Shown piece after piece: positions 16,342-25,382 of a stretch of 64,000 nt of DNA. The notes beneath the pieces were generated by a model. That model saw only the letters and a program-made list of their open reading frames with translations. It was not told the DNA's origin and made no database searches. Position 1 is the first letter of the stretch. Each line of letters opens with the position of its first letter. The position numbers and the translations under genes were made by a program. The DNA comes from Streptomyces ficellus (lineage in GTDB: Bacteria > Actinomycetota > Actinomycetes > Streptomycetales > Streptomycetaceae), in the NCBI RefSeq assembly GCF_009739905.1, contig NZ_CP034279.1:3534001-3598000 (forward strand), written 5' to 3'.

Positions 16342-17658
16342 CTACGCGACCGGGACGTGGACGGTCTCCACGCGGCTGGCGACCAGCCGGTCGCGTTCGC
16401 GGCGGGCCGTGCGCGCCCGCAGGCGCATGATCTGCGCGAGGCCGAGGGCCTGGAGGACGAAGACGGCGCTCAAGGCGATCCGGTAGTCGTCGCCGGTGGC
16501 GTCCAGCAGGACGCCGACGGCGAGCAGCGTGGTCATGGAGGCGGTGAAGCCGCCCATGTTGACGATGCCGGACGCCGTGCCCTGCCGTTCCGGCGGGTTC
16601 GCCGGCCGGGCGAAGTCGAAGCCGATCATCGACGCGGGTCCGCAGGCGCCGAGGACGACGCACAGGGTGACCAGGAGCCACATGGGGGCGTGGGCGCCCG
16701 GGTACAGCAGGGTGGCCGCCCATGCGGCGGCGGTCGCCGCGACCGTACCGACCGCGAGCGGTGTGCGTGCCCCGTGGTGGCGGGCGATCAGCTGGCCGTA
16801 CGTCATGCCGAAGACCATGTTCGACAGCACCGTCAGCGTCAGCAGGTCGCCGGCCGTCCCCCGGGGCAGGCCCTGCGCCTCGACGAGGAACGGCAGCCCC
16901 CACAGCAGCAGGAACACCATCGCCGGGAACTGGGTGGTGAAGTGGACCCACATGCCGAGCCGGGTGCCGGGCTCGCGCCACGACAGGGCGATCTGGCGGC
17001 GGACGTACGCGGCGCCCGCGTGGGGCGCGGGTTCCGGTTCGTGGCCCTCTGGATGGTCCTTCAGGAACAGCAGGAGCAGGACGAGGACGATCACTCCGGC
17101 GAGGGAGCTGCCGGCGAACGTCGCCGTCCAGCCCAGCCCGTCGAGCGTCCGGGCGATCACGATCGTCGAGACGAGGTTGCCGGCGACCCCGAAGAGCGCG
17201 GCGACCTGGGCGATCAGGGGGCCGCGCCGGGCGGGGAACCAGCGGGTGCCCAGCCGCAGCACGGAGATGAACGTCATCGCGTCGCCGCAGCCGAGGAGGG
17301 CGCGGGACGCGAGGGCCATGCCGTAGGAGGGGGAGAGCGCGAAGCCGAGCTGGCCGACGGTGAAGAGGACCACGCCGAGGGTGAGGACCTTCTTGGTGCC
17401 GAGCCGGTCGACCATCAGGCCGACGGGTATCTGCATGCCGGCGTAGACGAGGAGCTGGAGTATGGAGAACGTCGACAGGGCGGAGGCGTTGACGCCGAAG
17501 CGGTCGGCGGCGTCGAGCCCGGCGACGCCCAGGGACGTTCGGAAGATGACGGCGACCAGGTAGACGCAGACGCCGACGCCCCAGACGAGGGCGGCGCGGC
17601 GGCCGCCGGGCGGATCGGCCGGCGTGGCTGCGGCGGCCGCGGAGTCGCCGCCGCTCAC
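16342..17658 (-). CDS. MFS transporter
   Basis: This 438-aa major facilitator protein has twelve predicted helices. The signature GLMVDRLGTKKVLTLG lies between helices 2 and 3, and LLGCGDAMTFISVLRLGTRWFPARRG follows in the first half. GMTYGQLIARHHG begins the matching loop of the second half. Similar proteins annotated as nitrate/organic-anion or sugar-acid porters share this layout, but the substrate is not evident. The GTG at 17658 overlaps the TGA of the GntR gene (GTGA), so the two are translationally coupled and the regulator probably responds to the transported compound. Confidence 0.87.
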   Translation of the reverse strand: MSGGDSAAAAATPADPPGGRRAALVWGVGVCVYLVAVIFRTSLGVAGLDAADRFGVNASALSTFSILQLLVYAGMQIPVGLMVDRLGTKKVLTLGVVLFTVGQLGFALSPSYGMALASRALLGCGDAMTFISVLRLGTRWFPARRGPLIAQVAALFGVAGNLVSTIVIARTLDGLGWTATFAGSSLAGVIVLVLLLLFLKDHPEGHEPEPAPHAGAAYVRRQIALSWREPGTRLGMWVHFTTQFPAMVFLLLWGLPFLVEAQGLPRGTAGDLLTLTVLSNMVFGMTYGQLIARHHGARTPLAVGTVAATAAAWAATLLYPGAHAPMWLLVTLCVVLGACGPASMIGFDFARPANPPERQGTASGIVNMGGFTASMTTLLAVGVLLDATGDDYRIALSAVFVLQALGLAQIMRLRARTARRERDRLVASRVETVHVPVA

Positions 17659-18296
17659 CGGTCCTCCCCCCGGACCAGGACCTTGACGCGGCTGACGTGG
17701 CGGTGCACGCAGCGGGCGGCGCCCTCGGTGTCGCCGGCGCGCAGGGCGTCGAGGATCTGGGCGTGCTCGGCGATGTTCTTGGCGACGCGGTCGGGGTGGG
17801 CCTCCATCACGGCGACGCCCATGCGCAGTTGCCGGTCGCGCATCTGGTCGTAGAGGCGGGAGAGGATCTCGTTGCCGGCGTGGCGGACGATCTCGGCGTG
17901 GAAGGAGCGGTCGGTGACGGCGACGGCCGCGAGGTCGCCGGCGTCGGCGTGGAGCCGCTGCTCGTCCAGCAGTTCCGCCAGCCGCTCCAGGAGCCGCGCG
18001 GGGGCGGGGACCGCCTTGCGTACGGCGAACTCCTCGACCAGGAGGCGGGTTTCGACGACGTCGGCGATCTCCTGCGCGGAGACGGCGAGGACCAGGGCGC
18101 CCTTCTTGGGGTAGAGCTTGAGCAGCCCTTCCATCTCCAGTTTCAGCAGCGCTTCGCGCACCGGCGTGCGGGAGACCCCGACGGCCTCGGCGAGTTCCCC
18201 TTCGGTGAGGAGCGTCCCGCCCTGGTAGCGGCGGTCGAGGACGGCTTGCTTGACGTGGGTGTAGACGCGGTGGGCGGCGGGCGGGGCGGCAGGCAT
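17655..18296 (-). CDS. GntR family (FadR subfamily) transcriptional regulator
   Basis: This 213-aa protein has an N-terminal winged helix (AHRVYTHVKQAVLDRRYQGG..LTEGELAEAVGVSRTPVREALLKLEMEGLL) and an all-helical FCD effector domain (D..FH..IVRHAGNEIL..LYDQMRDRQLRM, EHAQILDALRAGD). The His residues typical of metal-assisted ligand binding are present. ATG 18296 is chosen because TATGCT lies six bases upstream, fitting a leaderless -10, while the longer frame reads through the promoter. TGTATG/TGTATC repeats around 18308-18332 may be its operator. It is an operon with the downstream MFS gene. Confidence 0.85.
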   Translation of the reverse strand: MPAAPPAAHRVYTHVKQAVLDRRYQGGTLLTEGELAEAVGVSRTPVREALLKLEMEGLLKLYPKKGALVLAVSAQEIADVVETRLLVEEFAVRKAVPAPARLLERLAELLDEQRLHADAGDLAAVAVTDRSFHAEIVRHAGNEILSRLYDQMRDRQLRMGVAVMEAHPDRVAKNIAEHAQILDALRAGDTEGAARCVHRHVSRVKVLVRGEDR

Positions 18297-18550
18297 GCAC
18301 ACAGCATAGATACAAGAGGGGTGCAACATACAGTCCGGGGGCGGGCCGGCACGGCCGAGCCCGTGCGCCAGACCGCCTGTGACTCGCGTCACATGGCACG
18401 CGTCAGGTGCTTCGTACATCCTTCCGGCGCGTTCGTGGGTCTTCTCTACGGCACCGGCTTGCCGGTCCGCCAGGTTGTTGGGGCGTTCCCCGGCGTACTC
18501 GAGGGAACCGGGTGCGCGGGTACGCGGGACTCGAACTCGGAGCGTTTCTT

Positions 18551-19489
18551 TTGATATCGACGAACACGGCCGTGCGCCGCGCCGCCACGGTCGCCCTCGC
18601 GGGCGGTCTGCTGCTGACCGCCTCCCCCCTCGCCGCACCGGCTGCGGCCGCCGCGCCGCCCATCCCGTCCATCAGCGCCAAGGGCGGCTTCATGGTGGAC
18701 CAGGCCGACGGCAAGGCCATCTACGGCAAGGCGAACACCACGCGCCGCCAGATGGCCAGCACGACCAAGGTCACCACGGCGATCGTGGTGCTCACCACGC
18801 CCGGCGTGGACCTCAACCGCAAGGTGACCATCAAGCAGGAGTACCGCGACTACGTCGTCAGGACCGGCGCGAGCACCGCCGACCTGAAGACCGGTGACAA
18901 GGTGACCGTCCGGCAGCTGCTGTCCGCGCTGATGCTGCCCTCCGGCTGCGACGCCGCGTACGCGCTCGCCGACACCTTCGGCACCGGCACGACCAGCGCC
19001 GCCCGCACCAAGTCGTTCATCGGGAAGATGAACGCCAAGGCCAAGCAGCTGGGCCTGGTCAACACGAAGTTCGACTCGTTCGACGGGATCTCGACGACCG
19101 GGAACAACTACACGACCCCGCCCGAGCTGGCGAAGATGGCCCGCCACGCGTTCAGCAGCGCCGCGTTCCGCGACGTCGTCAAGGCGACCTCGTACAAGAC
19201 CACGGCGACCACCAGCAGCGGCGGTACGCGCACGTACACCTGGTACAACACCAACAAGCTGCTCGGCTCCTACAGCGGCGCCGTCGGCATCAAGACCGGC
19301 ACCGGCACGTCCGCCGGGCCGTGCCTGGTCTTCGCGGCGACCCGCGGCACCAAGACCTACGTGGGCGTCGTGCTGAACGCCCCCGACCGCTTCAACGACG
19401 CGGCCAAGCTGCTGGACTTCGGCTTCGGGTCCACCACGGCCCGGACCATGGAGCTGCGTTCGCTCCCGGCGGGCGCCCAGCGCGACTGA
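18551..19489 (+). CDS. D-alanyl-D-alanine carboxypeptidase (S11 serine hydrolase)
   Basis: This secreted enzyme of about 312 aa trims peptidoglycan stem pentapeptides. The three active-site motifs are present: S70-T-T-K73 in MASTTKVTT, S131-G-C in LPSGCDAAY (Cys replaces the usual Asn, as in many Streptomyces paralogues) and K248-T-G in GIKTGTGT. The start is probably TTG 18551, eight bases after GGAG. It gives a clean Tat/Sec-type signal peptide: basic RR at residues 9-10, a hydrophobic AATVALAGGLLLTA and an APAAAAA cleavage zone. No C-terminal anchor helix is present. A perfect 14-bp stem-loop terminator follows. Confidence 0.88.
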   Translation: MISTNTAVRRAATVALAGGLLLTASPLAAPAAAAAPPIPSISAKGGFMVDQADGKAIYGKANTTRRQMASTTKVTTAIVVLTTPGVDLNRKVTIKQEYRDYVVRTGASTADLKTGDKVTVRQLLSALMLPSGCDAAYALADTFGTGTTSAARTKSFIGKMNAKAKQLGLVNTKFDSFDGISTTGNNYTTPPELAKMARHAFSSAAFRDVVKATSYKTTATTSSGGTRTYTWYNTNKLLGSYSGAVGIKTGTGTSAGPCLVFAATRGTKTYVGVVLNAPDRFNDAAKLLDFGFGSTTARTMELRSLPAGAQRD

Positions 19490-19509
19490 CCAGGATCCCC
19501 GCACAGGGA

Positions 19510-19541
19510 AGGGCCCGGACGCGCCGTCGCGTCCGGGCCCT
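19510..19541. terminator. bidirectional stem-loop between dac and bkd1
   Basis: AGGGCCCGGACGCG (19510-19523) pairs perfectly with CGCGTCCGGGCCCT (19528-19541) around CCGT, between two convergent genes. Confidence 0.85.
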
Positions 19542-19571
19542 CGTCCTTGCCCCGGGGCTGCCGGGGGCCGA

Positions 19572-19611
19572 GCCGTCAGGCCGTCAGGCCATCAGGCCCT
19601 CAGGCCGTCAG
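19572..19611. repeat. 8-bp tandem repeat behind bkdC1
   Basis: Five tandem units of GCCNTCAG (mostly GCCGTCAG) at 19572-19611 lie 16 bases beyond the stop codon of the minus-strand E2 gene. Confidence 0.85.
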
Positions 19612-19626
19612 GCGCTCGGGCCGGGA

Positions 19627-21090
19627 TCAGCCCCAGGTGATCAGCCGCTTGGGCTGCTCCAGGATCGCGGCGATGTCCGCGAGCACCTTGGAGCCCAGCT
19701 CCCCGTCGACCAGCCGGTGGTCGAACGAGAGCGCCAGCGTGGTCACCTGACGGGGCTTCACCTTGCCCTTGTGCACCCACGGCTGGAGCTTGATCGCCCC
19801 GACCGCGAGGATCGCGGACTCGCCCGGGTTGATGATCGGCGTACCGGTGTCGACGCCGAAGACGCCGACGTTGGTGATGGTCACCGTGCCGCCCTGCATG
19901 GCCGCGGGGGTGGTCTTCCCCTCGCGGGCGGTGGACACCAGTTCACCGAGCGACGCGGCCAGTTCGGGCAGCGTCTTGTCGTGCGCGTCCTTGATGTTCG
20001 GCACGATCAGGCCGCGCGGTGTGGCGGCGGCGATGCCCAGGTTGACGTAGTGCTTGAGCACGATCTCCTGGGCGGCCTCGTCCCAGGAGGCGTTGATCTC
20101 CGGGTTGCGCCTGATCGCGACGAGCAGCGCCTTGGCGACGAGCAGCAGCGGGTTCACCCGCAGCCCGGCCATGTCCTTGCCGGCCTTGAGCTCCTCGACG
20201 AGCTTCATCGTGCGGGTGACGTCGACCGTGACGAACTCGGTGACGTGCGGCGCGGTGAAGGCGGACCCGACCATCGCCTGGGCGGTGGCCTTGCGGACGC
20301 CCTTGACCGGGACGCGCGTCTCGCGGGCGGCCGCCGGCTGTGCCTGCGGCTGGGCCTGCGGGACCTCGACGGCCTGCGGCTGTACGGGTACGGCCGCGGG
20401 CGCGGCGACCGAGGCGGCGGCCACGGACACCGCGGCGTGCACGTCGTCGCGGGTGATGATCCCGTCCGGTCCGGTCGGGGTCACCGTCGCCAGGTCGACG
20501 CCCAGGTCCTTGGCCAGCTTCCGCACGGGCGGCTTGGCGAGGGGGCGGGAGCCGGGGGCGGCGGGGGCCGCCGGGGCGGGAGCGGCCTGCGCGGTGCCCG
20601 CGTGGCCGTTCAGCTCGCCCTGGACGGCGGCCTGCGCGGCGGCGGCCGGGACGGCCGGGGCCGTGGCGCCCTTGCGCGGGCGGCGCTTGGTGGACGTCTC
20701 GGCCACGCCGTAGCCGACCAGGACGGGCTGGCGGCCGGCCGGCGCGGCGTCCTCGGCGGCGGCCGACCCGGCGGCGTCCTTGGCGGCCGGCTCCGCGGCC
20801 GCGGGCTGGGCGGTCTGCGGCTGGGCGGCGCCCGGCTCGCCGGGGGCGTCACCGCCGACGTTCACCGAGATGATCACCTCGCCGACGTCGACCGTCGTGC
20901 CCTCGGGGAAGCGCAGCTCGTGCACGATCCCGTCGTACGGGCTCGGCAGTTCGACGGCCGCCTTCGCCGTCTCGACCTCGCAGACGACCTGGCCGTCGCT
21001 GACGGTGTCGCCGGGCTGGACGTACCACTTGAGGATCTCGGCCTCGGTGAGGCCCTCGCCCACGTCCGGCATCTTGAAATCGCGGATCAC
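19627..21090 (-). CDS. bkdC: branched-chain 2-oxo acid dehydrogenase E2 (cluster 1)
   Basis: This 487-aa dihydrolipoamide acyltransferase transfers the acyl group from E1 to CoA. It has an N-terminal lipoyl domain with K43 in EVETAKAAVEL, a long Ala/Pro/Thr linker, a peripheral-subunit-binding domain (PPVRKLAKDLGVDLATV..TGPDGIITRDDV) and a catalytic domain ending FDHRLVDGELG (HxxxDG). GTG 21090 follows GAGGAG by seven bases, and 11 bases separate it from the E1-beta stop. It is last in the bkdABC1 operon. No E3 is nearby, so lipoamide dehydrogenase must come from elsewhere. Confidence 0.92.
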   Translation of the reverse strand: MIRDFKMPDVGEGLTEAEILKWYVQPGDTVSDGQVVCEVETAKAAVELPSPYDGIVHELRFPEGTTVDVGEVIISVNVGGDAPGEPGAAQPQTAQPAAAEPAAKDAAGSAAAEDAAPAGRQPVLVGYGVAETSTKRRPRKGATAPAVPAAAAQAAVQGELNGHAGTAQAAPAPAAPAAPGSRPLAKPPVRKLAKDLGVDLATVTPTGPDGIITRDDVHAAVSVAAASVAAPAAVPVQPQAVEVPQAQPQAQPAAARETRVPVKGVRKATAQAMVGSAFTAPHVTEFVTVDVTRTMKLVEELKAGKDMAGLRVNPLLLVAKALLVAIRRNPEINASWDEAAQEIVLKHYVNLGIAAATPRGLIVPNIKDAHDKTLPELAASLGELVSTAREGKTTPAAMQGGTVTITNVGVFGVDTGTPIINPGESAILAVGAIKLQPWVHKGKVKPRQVTTLALSFDHRLVDGELGSKVLADIAAILEQPKRLITWG

Positions 21091-21101
21091 AGTGGGTCTC
21101 C

Positions 21102-22082
21102 TCAGTACGCGAGCGAGCGGTCGACGGCGTCGAGCACCCGGTCGAGGCCCGGCAGGTACTCCTCTTCCAGCCGTGCCGGCGGATACGGCGCGTGGTAGCC
21201 GCCGACCCGCAGGACCGGCGCCTCCAGGTGGTAGAAGCACCGCTCGGTGATGCGGGCGGCGATCTCGGCACCGGAGCCGTAGAAGACCGGCGCCTCGTGG
21301 ACGACAACCAGGCGGCGGGTCTTCTCCACCGACGCCTGGATGGCGTCGAAGTCGATCGGGGACATCGACCGCAGGTCGAGGACCTCCACCGACCGGCCCT
21401 CCTCCGCGGCGACCGCGGCGGCCTCCAGGCAGACCTTCACCATGGGCCCGTAGGCCGCGAGGGTCAGGTCCGTGCCCTCGCGCGCGGTGCGTGCCTTGTG
21501 CAGCTCGCCCGGGATGGCCTCGGTGTCGACCTCGCCCTTGTCCCAGTAGCGCCGCTTCGGCTCGAAGAAGATCACCGGGTCGTCGCTCTGGATGGCCTGC
21601 TGGAGCATCCAGTAGGCGTCCGAGGAGTTCGAGGGCGAGACCACCTTGAGGCCCGCGACGTGCGCGAACAGCGCCTCGGGCGACTCGCTGTGGTGCTCGA
21701 CCGCGCCAATGCCGCCGCCGTACGGGATGCGGATGACGACCGGCAGCTTGATCTTGCCGAGTGCGCGGGCGTGCATCTTGGCGAGCTGCGTGACGATCTG
21801 GTCGTACGCGGGGAAGACGAAGCCGTCGAACTGGATCTCGACGACCGGGCGGTAGCCGCGCAGGGCGAGCCCGATGGCGGTGCCGACGATGCCGGACTCG
21901 GCGAGCGGGGTGTCGATGACCCGCTCCTCGCCGAAGTCCTTCTGGAGCCCGTCGGTCACGCGGAACACGCCGCCGAGCTTGCCGACGTCCTCGCCCATGA
22001 CGAGGACCTTCGGGTCGGTCTCCAGGGCGGTGCGCAGCGACTCGTTGAGCGCCTTGGCGAGGGGGAGCTTCTGGACGGCCAT
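21102..22082 (-). CDS. bkdB: branched-chain 2-oxo acid dehydrogenase E1 beta (cluster 1)
   Basis: This 326-aa beta subunit of the thiamine-diphosphate-dependent E1 has GEDVGKLGGVFRVTDGL near residue 30, the conserved GRxxDTPLAE-type block (RVIDTPLAESGIVGTAIG), EIQFDGFVFPAYDQI, RIPYGGGIGAVEHHSESPEALFAH and the C-terminal ITERCFYHLEAPVLRVGG. It pairs with the alpha subunit upstream, whose TAA ends two bases before this ATG. The product should feed isobutyryl-, isovaleryl- and 2-methylbutyryl-CoA into fatty-acid priming and secondary metabolism. Confidence 0.93.
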   Translation of the reverse strand: MAVQKLPLAKALNESLRTALETDPKVLVMGEDVGKLGGVFRVTDGLQKDFGEERVIDTPLAESGIVGTAIGLALRGYRPVVEIQFDGFVFPAYDQIVTQLAKMHARALGKIKLPVVIRIPYGGGIGAVEHHSESPEALFAHVAGLKVVSPSNSSDAYWMLQQAIQSDDPVIFFEPKRRYWDKGEVDTEAIPGELHKARTAREGTDLTLAAYGPMVKVCLEAAAVAAEEGRSVEVLDLRSMSPIDFDAIQASVEKTRRLVVVHEAPVFYGSGAEIAARITERCFYHLEAPVLRVGGYHAPYPPARLEEEYLPGLDRVLDAVDRSLAY

Positions 22083-22084
22083 GA

Positions 22085-23254
22085 TTACTTGCCCTCCCCG
22101 TCCGCGTCGGCGAACGATGCCTGGTACGCGGCGAACTGCGCGCGCTCCTCGTCGACGAGCGCGTGCCCGTCGGCGTAGACGTGATCGAACATCGCCATGT
22201 CGTCGGGGTCGGGCATGGCGCGGACGGCCTCGCGGACGCGCTTGCCGAGCGTCTCCGACTCCGTCTCCAGCTCCTCGAAGTAGGCGGCGTCCGCGAGCCC
22301 CTCCTTCTCCAGGTAGGTGCGCAGGCGCAGGATCGGGTCCTTGGCCTCCCACGCGGCCCGCTCGTCGTCGAGGCGGTAGCGGGTGGGGTCGTCGGAGGTG
22401 GTGTGGGCGCCCATGCGGTAGGTGAACGCCTCGACGAGCGTCGGGCCCTCGCCGCGGCGGGCGCGCTCCAGGGCGGAGCGGGTCACGGCCAGGCAGGCGA
22501 GGACGTCGTTGCCGTCGACGCGGACGCCGGGGAAGCCGAAGCCCTGCGCGCGCTGGTAGAGCGGGACGCGGGTCTGCTTCTCGGTCGGCTCGCTGATCGC
22601 CCACTGATTGTTCTGGCAGAAGAACACGACCGGGGCGTTGTAGACGGCGGAGAAGGTGAACGATTCGGCGACGTCGCCCTGGCTGGACGCGCCGTCGCCG
22701 AAGTAGGCGATCACGGCGCTGTCGGAGCCGTCCTTGGCGACGCCCATGGCGTAGCCGGTGGCGTGCAGGGTCTGCGAGCCGATGACGATCGTGTACAGGT
22801 GGAAGTTGTTGCTGGTGGGGTCCCAGCCGCCGTGGTTCACGCCACGGAACATGCCGAGCAGGTTGGTCGGGTCGACCCCGCGGCACCAGGCGACGCCGTG
22901 TTCGCGGTAGGTCGGGAACACGTAGTCGTCGTCGCGCAGGGCCCGGCCTGAGCCGATCTGGGCGGCCTCCTGGCCGAGGAGCGAGGCCCACAGGCCCAGC
23001 TCTCCCTGGCGCTGGAGGGACGTCGCCTCGGCGTCGAAGCGGCGGGTCAGCACCATGTCGCGGTACAGGCCGCGCAGCTCCTCGGGGCTGAGGTCGATGT
23101 CGTACTCCGGGTGCTGGACGCGCTCACCCTCGGGGTTCAGCAGCTGTACGAGCTGGGGCTCGGCGCTCCGGGCGCCGGTTGCCTTGGTTGCGCTCGCGCT
23201 GGTGCGCTTACTGCTGCGACGCGGCTTGCGCGCGGCAGTGCCTTCCACGGTCAC
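22085..23254 (-). CDS. bkdA: branched-chain 2-oxo acid dehydrogenase E1 alpha (cluster 1)
   Basis: This 389-aa alpha subunit has the thiamine diphosphate/Mg motif GDGASSQGDVAESFTFSAVYNAPVVFFCQNNQWAIS (GDG...NN) near residue 190 and the phospho-loop-like region RMGAHTTSDDPTRYR. A basic N-terminal extension rich in Lys/Arg/Ser (RKPRRSSKRTSAS) precedes the fold and is absent from the cluster 2 paralogue. It is the first gene of the bkdABC1 operon, starting at GTG 23254. A 360-base divergent region separates it from an orphan response regulator. Confidence 0.93.
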   Translation of the reverse strand: MTVEGTAARKPRRSSKRTSASATKATGARSAEPQLVQLLNPEGERVQHPEYDIDLSPEELRGLYRDMVLTRRFDAEATSLQRQGELGLWASLLGQEAAQIGSGRALRDDDYVFPTYREHGVAWCRGVDPTNLLGMFRGVNHGGWDPTSNNFHLYTIVIGSQTLHATGYAMGVAKDGSDSAVIAYFGDGASSQGDVAESFTFSAVYNAPVVFFCQNNQWAISEPTEKQTRVPLYQRAQGFGFPGVRVDGNDVLACLAVTRSALERARRGEGPTLVEAFTYRMGAHTTSDDPTRYRLDDERAAWEAKDPILRLRTYLEKEGLADAAYFEELETESETLGKRVREAVRAMPDPDDMAMFDHVYADGHALVDEERAQFAAYQASFADADGEGK

Positions 23255-23614
23255 GTGCGTGCTCCTCCGTCTGTCCGGCCCCCGGGGTCCGCCGGGTGGG
23301 CTGGGGTTCTCCCTTGCTCCGATGCGGAGCGCGGGAGAGCGGCTCGCCTGTCTCCGTACGTGTGCACGGGGTGGGTGCCCTCGACCGGGAACAGGCGTGA
23401 CAGGTGCCCCGGCGAGCCCCCTGTCATAGGCACGTTACCCAGTGCACCGCATTACTGCGAAACCCCCTTTGACCTGCGTTTTTGCTTGGATTTCCAAGTA
23501 AATCGCAAAGGGGTGGACAAATGACTGGTCAGAGCCTTGTGGGACGCCGGAACAGGGGGCACGTTATCCCGCGGACCCCGGGCACGGGAAGAGTGAGTAT
23601 GTGAGACTGATTCC
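23255..23614. promoter_or_regulatory. divergent control region bkdA1 / response regulator
   Basis: No gene is seen. The right half is unusually AT-rich. It contains a palindrome CTTGGA-TT-TCCAAG (23485-23498) nested within a larger inverted repeat CCCCTTTG (23464-23471) / CAAAGGGG (23506-23513). This is a good candidate for a regulator site or a stable leader hairpin controlling one or both genes. Confidence 0.55.
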
Positions 23615-24274
23615 GTGCGCGAAAGAGGAAAAATCACTGTTTTCCTGCTGGACGATCATGAAGTCGTGCGGCGCGGTGTTCACGAAATGCTCTCCGTCGA
23701 GGGTGACATCGAGGTGGTCGGAGAGGCCGGTACGGCGGCAGATGCCCTGGTCAGGATTCCGGCGACCCGTCCGGACGTGGCCGTGCTCGACGTGCGCCTC
23801 CCCGACGGCAGCGGTGTGGAGGTGTGCCGCGAGGTCCGGGCCATGGACGAGTCCATCAAGTGCCTGATGCTCACCTCGTACGCGGACGACGAAGCCCTTT
23901 TCGACGCGATCATGGCCGGTGCCTCCGGTTATGTCCTGAAGGCGATCCGCGGCAGCGAACTCCTCTCGGCGGTACGGGACGTGGCGGCCGGCCGGTCCCT
24001 GCTCGACCCGGTGGCCACCGCTCGTGTCCTGGAGCGGCTGCGCGACGGCAACGGCCCGAAGGGCGACGACCGGCTGGCCGCGCTGACCGAGCAGGAGCGC
24101 CGGATCCTCGACCTGATCGGGGAGGGGCTGACCAACCGCGCGATCGGTGAGCGGCTCCACCTCGCCGAGAAGACGATCAAGAACTATGTGTCCAGCCTGC
24201 TGTCCAAGCTGGGCATGGAACGCCGCTCCCAGGCGGCCGCGTACGTCGCCCGGATGCAGGCGGAGCGGCACTGA
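23615..24274 (+). CDS. orphan NarL/FixJ (DevR-like) response regulator
   Basis: This 219-aa protein has a receiver domain, residues 8-125 (acidic DD at 13-14, phospho-acceptor D59 in VAVLDVRLPDG, T in MLTSYADD, K in YVLKAIRG), and a LuxR-type HTH, residues ~150-215 (LTEQERRILDLIGEGLTNRAIGERLHLAEKTIKNYVSSLLSKLGM). The sequence is DevR/DosR-like. No sensor kinase gene is adjacent. The start is GTG 23615 with a weak ribosome site. It is divergent from bkdABC1 across an IR-rich region, so control of bkd is plausible but unproven. Confidence 0.92.
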   Translation: MRERGKITVFLLDDHEVVRRGVHEMLSVEGDIEVVGEAGTAADALVRIPATRPDVAVLDVRLPDGSGVEVCREVRAMDESIKCLMLTSYADDEALFDAIMAGASGYVLKAIRGSELLSAVRDVAAGRSLLDPVATARVLERLRDGNGPKGDDRLAALTEQERRILDLIGEGLTNRAIGERLHLAEKTIKNYVSSLLSKLGMERRSQAAAYVARMQAERH

Positions 24275-24342
24275 TCGGGCACCCGCCCAGGGGCTTCCCG
24301 GAGCGACGTGATCACCACGCTCCGTGACCTAACATATGGTGA

Positions 24343-25356
24343 GTGCCGCGCTCATCTGCAACCACCGCCCCACCCGTGAGGGCGCTCCTGCGCCGCTACG
24401 ACGATCCGGGCGAGCCCCTCTCCTGCGTTCCCGTCACCCAGGGCCTCCTCAACCGCGGCTACCGTCTCGCCACCACCCACGGCGCGTACTTCCTCAAACA
24501 GCACCTGGACGCCCCCACCGCCGACCGGGCCACCATCGTCCGCCAGCACCGCGCCACCCAGCGCCTGCACGCCCTCGGCGTCCCCGTGGCCCCGCCGCTG
24601 CCCGACGCGGAGGGCGACACCGTCGCGGAGATCGACGGCCGCTGCTACGCCCTGCACCCCTGGGTCGAGGGAAGCCACCGGGGCGGCGCCCAGCTGACGG
24701 CGACCGGCTCGCGGCGGCTGGGCGCGCTGCTCGGACTCGTCCACACCTGCCTGGAGCAGGTCATGGAACCGCACGGCGACCACCAGCACCGCAGCGCCGA
24801 CCCGGAGGACACGTTCCGGGTCATCGACCGGCTGCTGCGCCTGGCGCGGGCCCGCCGGCCGCGGGACGCCTTCGACGAGCTGGCCGAGCACCGGCTGGTG
24901 GAGCGGCGCAGGCTGCTCGCCGACCACGCGCACCGCCGCCCGCCGCCGGCGTCCGCGGCCGGCTGGGTGCACGGGGACTTCCACCCGCTGAACCTGCTCT
25001 ACCGGGGCGCGGAGCCCGCCGCGATCATCGACTGGGACCGGCTGGGCGTGCAGCCGCGCGCGGAGGAGGCCGTCCGCGCGGCCGCGATCTTCTTCGTACA
25101 GCCGGCCGGCCGTCTGGAGCTCGAGAAGGTACGCGCGTACGCGCGCGCGTACCGGCGGGCGGCCGGGGCGGACCCGGCCGAGCTGGCTGCGGCGGTGCAC
25201 CGCGTGTGGTGGGAGCGGCTGAACGACTTCTGGATACTGCGCTGGCGCTACCAGCTGCACGACAGCAGGGCCGACCCGCAGTTCCCCGCGGTGTCGGCCC
25301 TGGTGGTGTGGTGGACCCGGGAGTACGAGGCGGTGTGCGACGCCTTCGCCGGATGA
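24343..25356 (+). CDS. aminoglycoside-phosphotransferase-like (APH) kinase
   Basis: This 337-aa protein kinase-like enzyme has the APH catalytic loop GWVHGDFHPLNLLY and metal-binding AAIIDWDRLGV. The N-lobe is LNRGYRLATTHGAYFLKQHL (Lys for ATP). The family phosphorylates small hydroxyl substrates (aminoglycosides, homoserine, choline, sugars). Nothing here shows which. The start is GTG 24343. TAACAT (24330-24335) is seven bases upstream with no ribosome site, so the transcript is probably leaderless. It is convergent with a Ser/Thr kinase gene 26 bases downstream. Confidence 0.85.
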   Translation: MPRSSATTAPPVRALLRRYDDPGEPLSCVPVTQGLLNRGYRLATTHGAYFLKQHLDAPTADRATIVRQHRATQRLHALGVPVAPPLPDAEGDTVAEIDGRCYALHPWVEGSHRGGAQLTATGSRRLGALLGLVHTCLEQVMEPHGDHQHRSADPEDTFRVIDRLLRLARARRPRDAFDELAEHRLVERRRLLADHAHRRPPPASAAGWVHGDFHPLNLLYRGAEPAAIIDWDRLGVQPRAEEAVRAAAIFFVQPAGRLELEKVRAYARAYRRAAGADPAELAAAVHRVWWERLNDFWILRWRYQLHDSRADPQFPAVSALVVWWTREYEAVCDAFAG

Positions 25357-25382
25357 CCGTCCGGGCCCCGGGGCGGCGTCGC

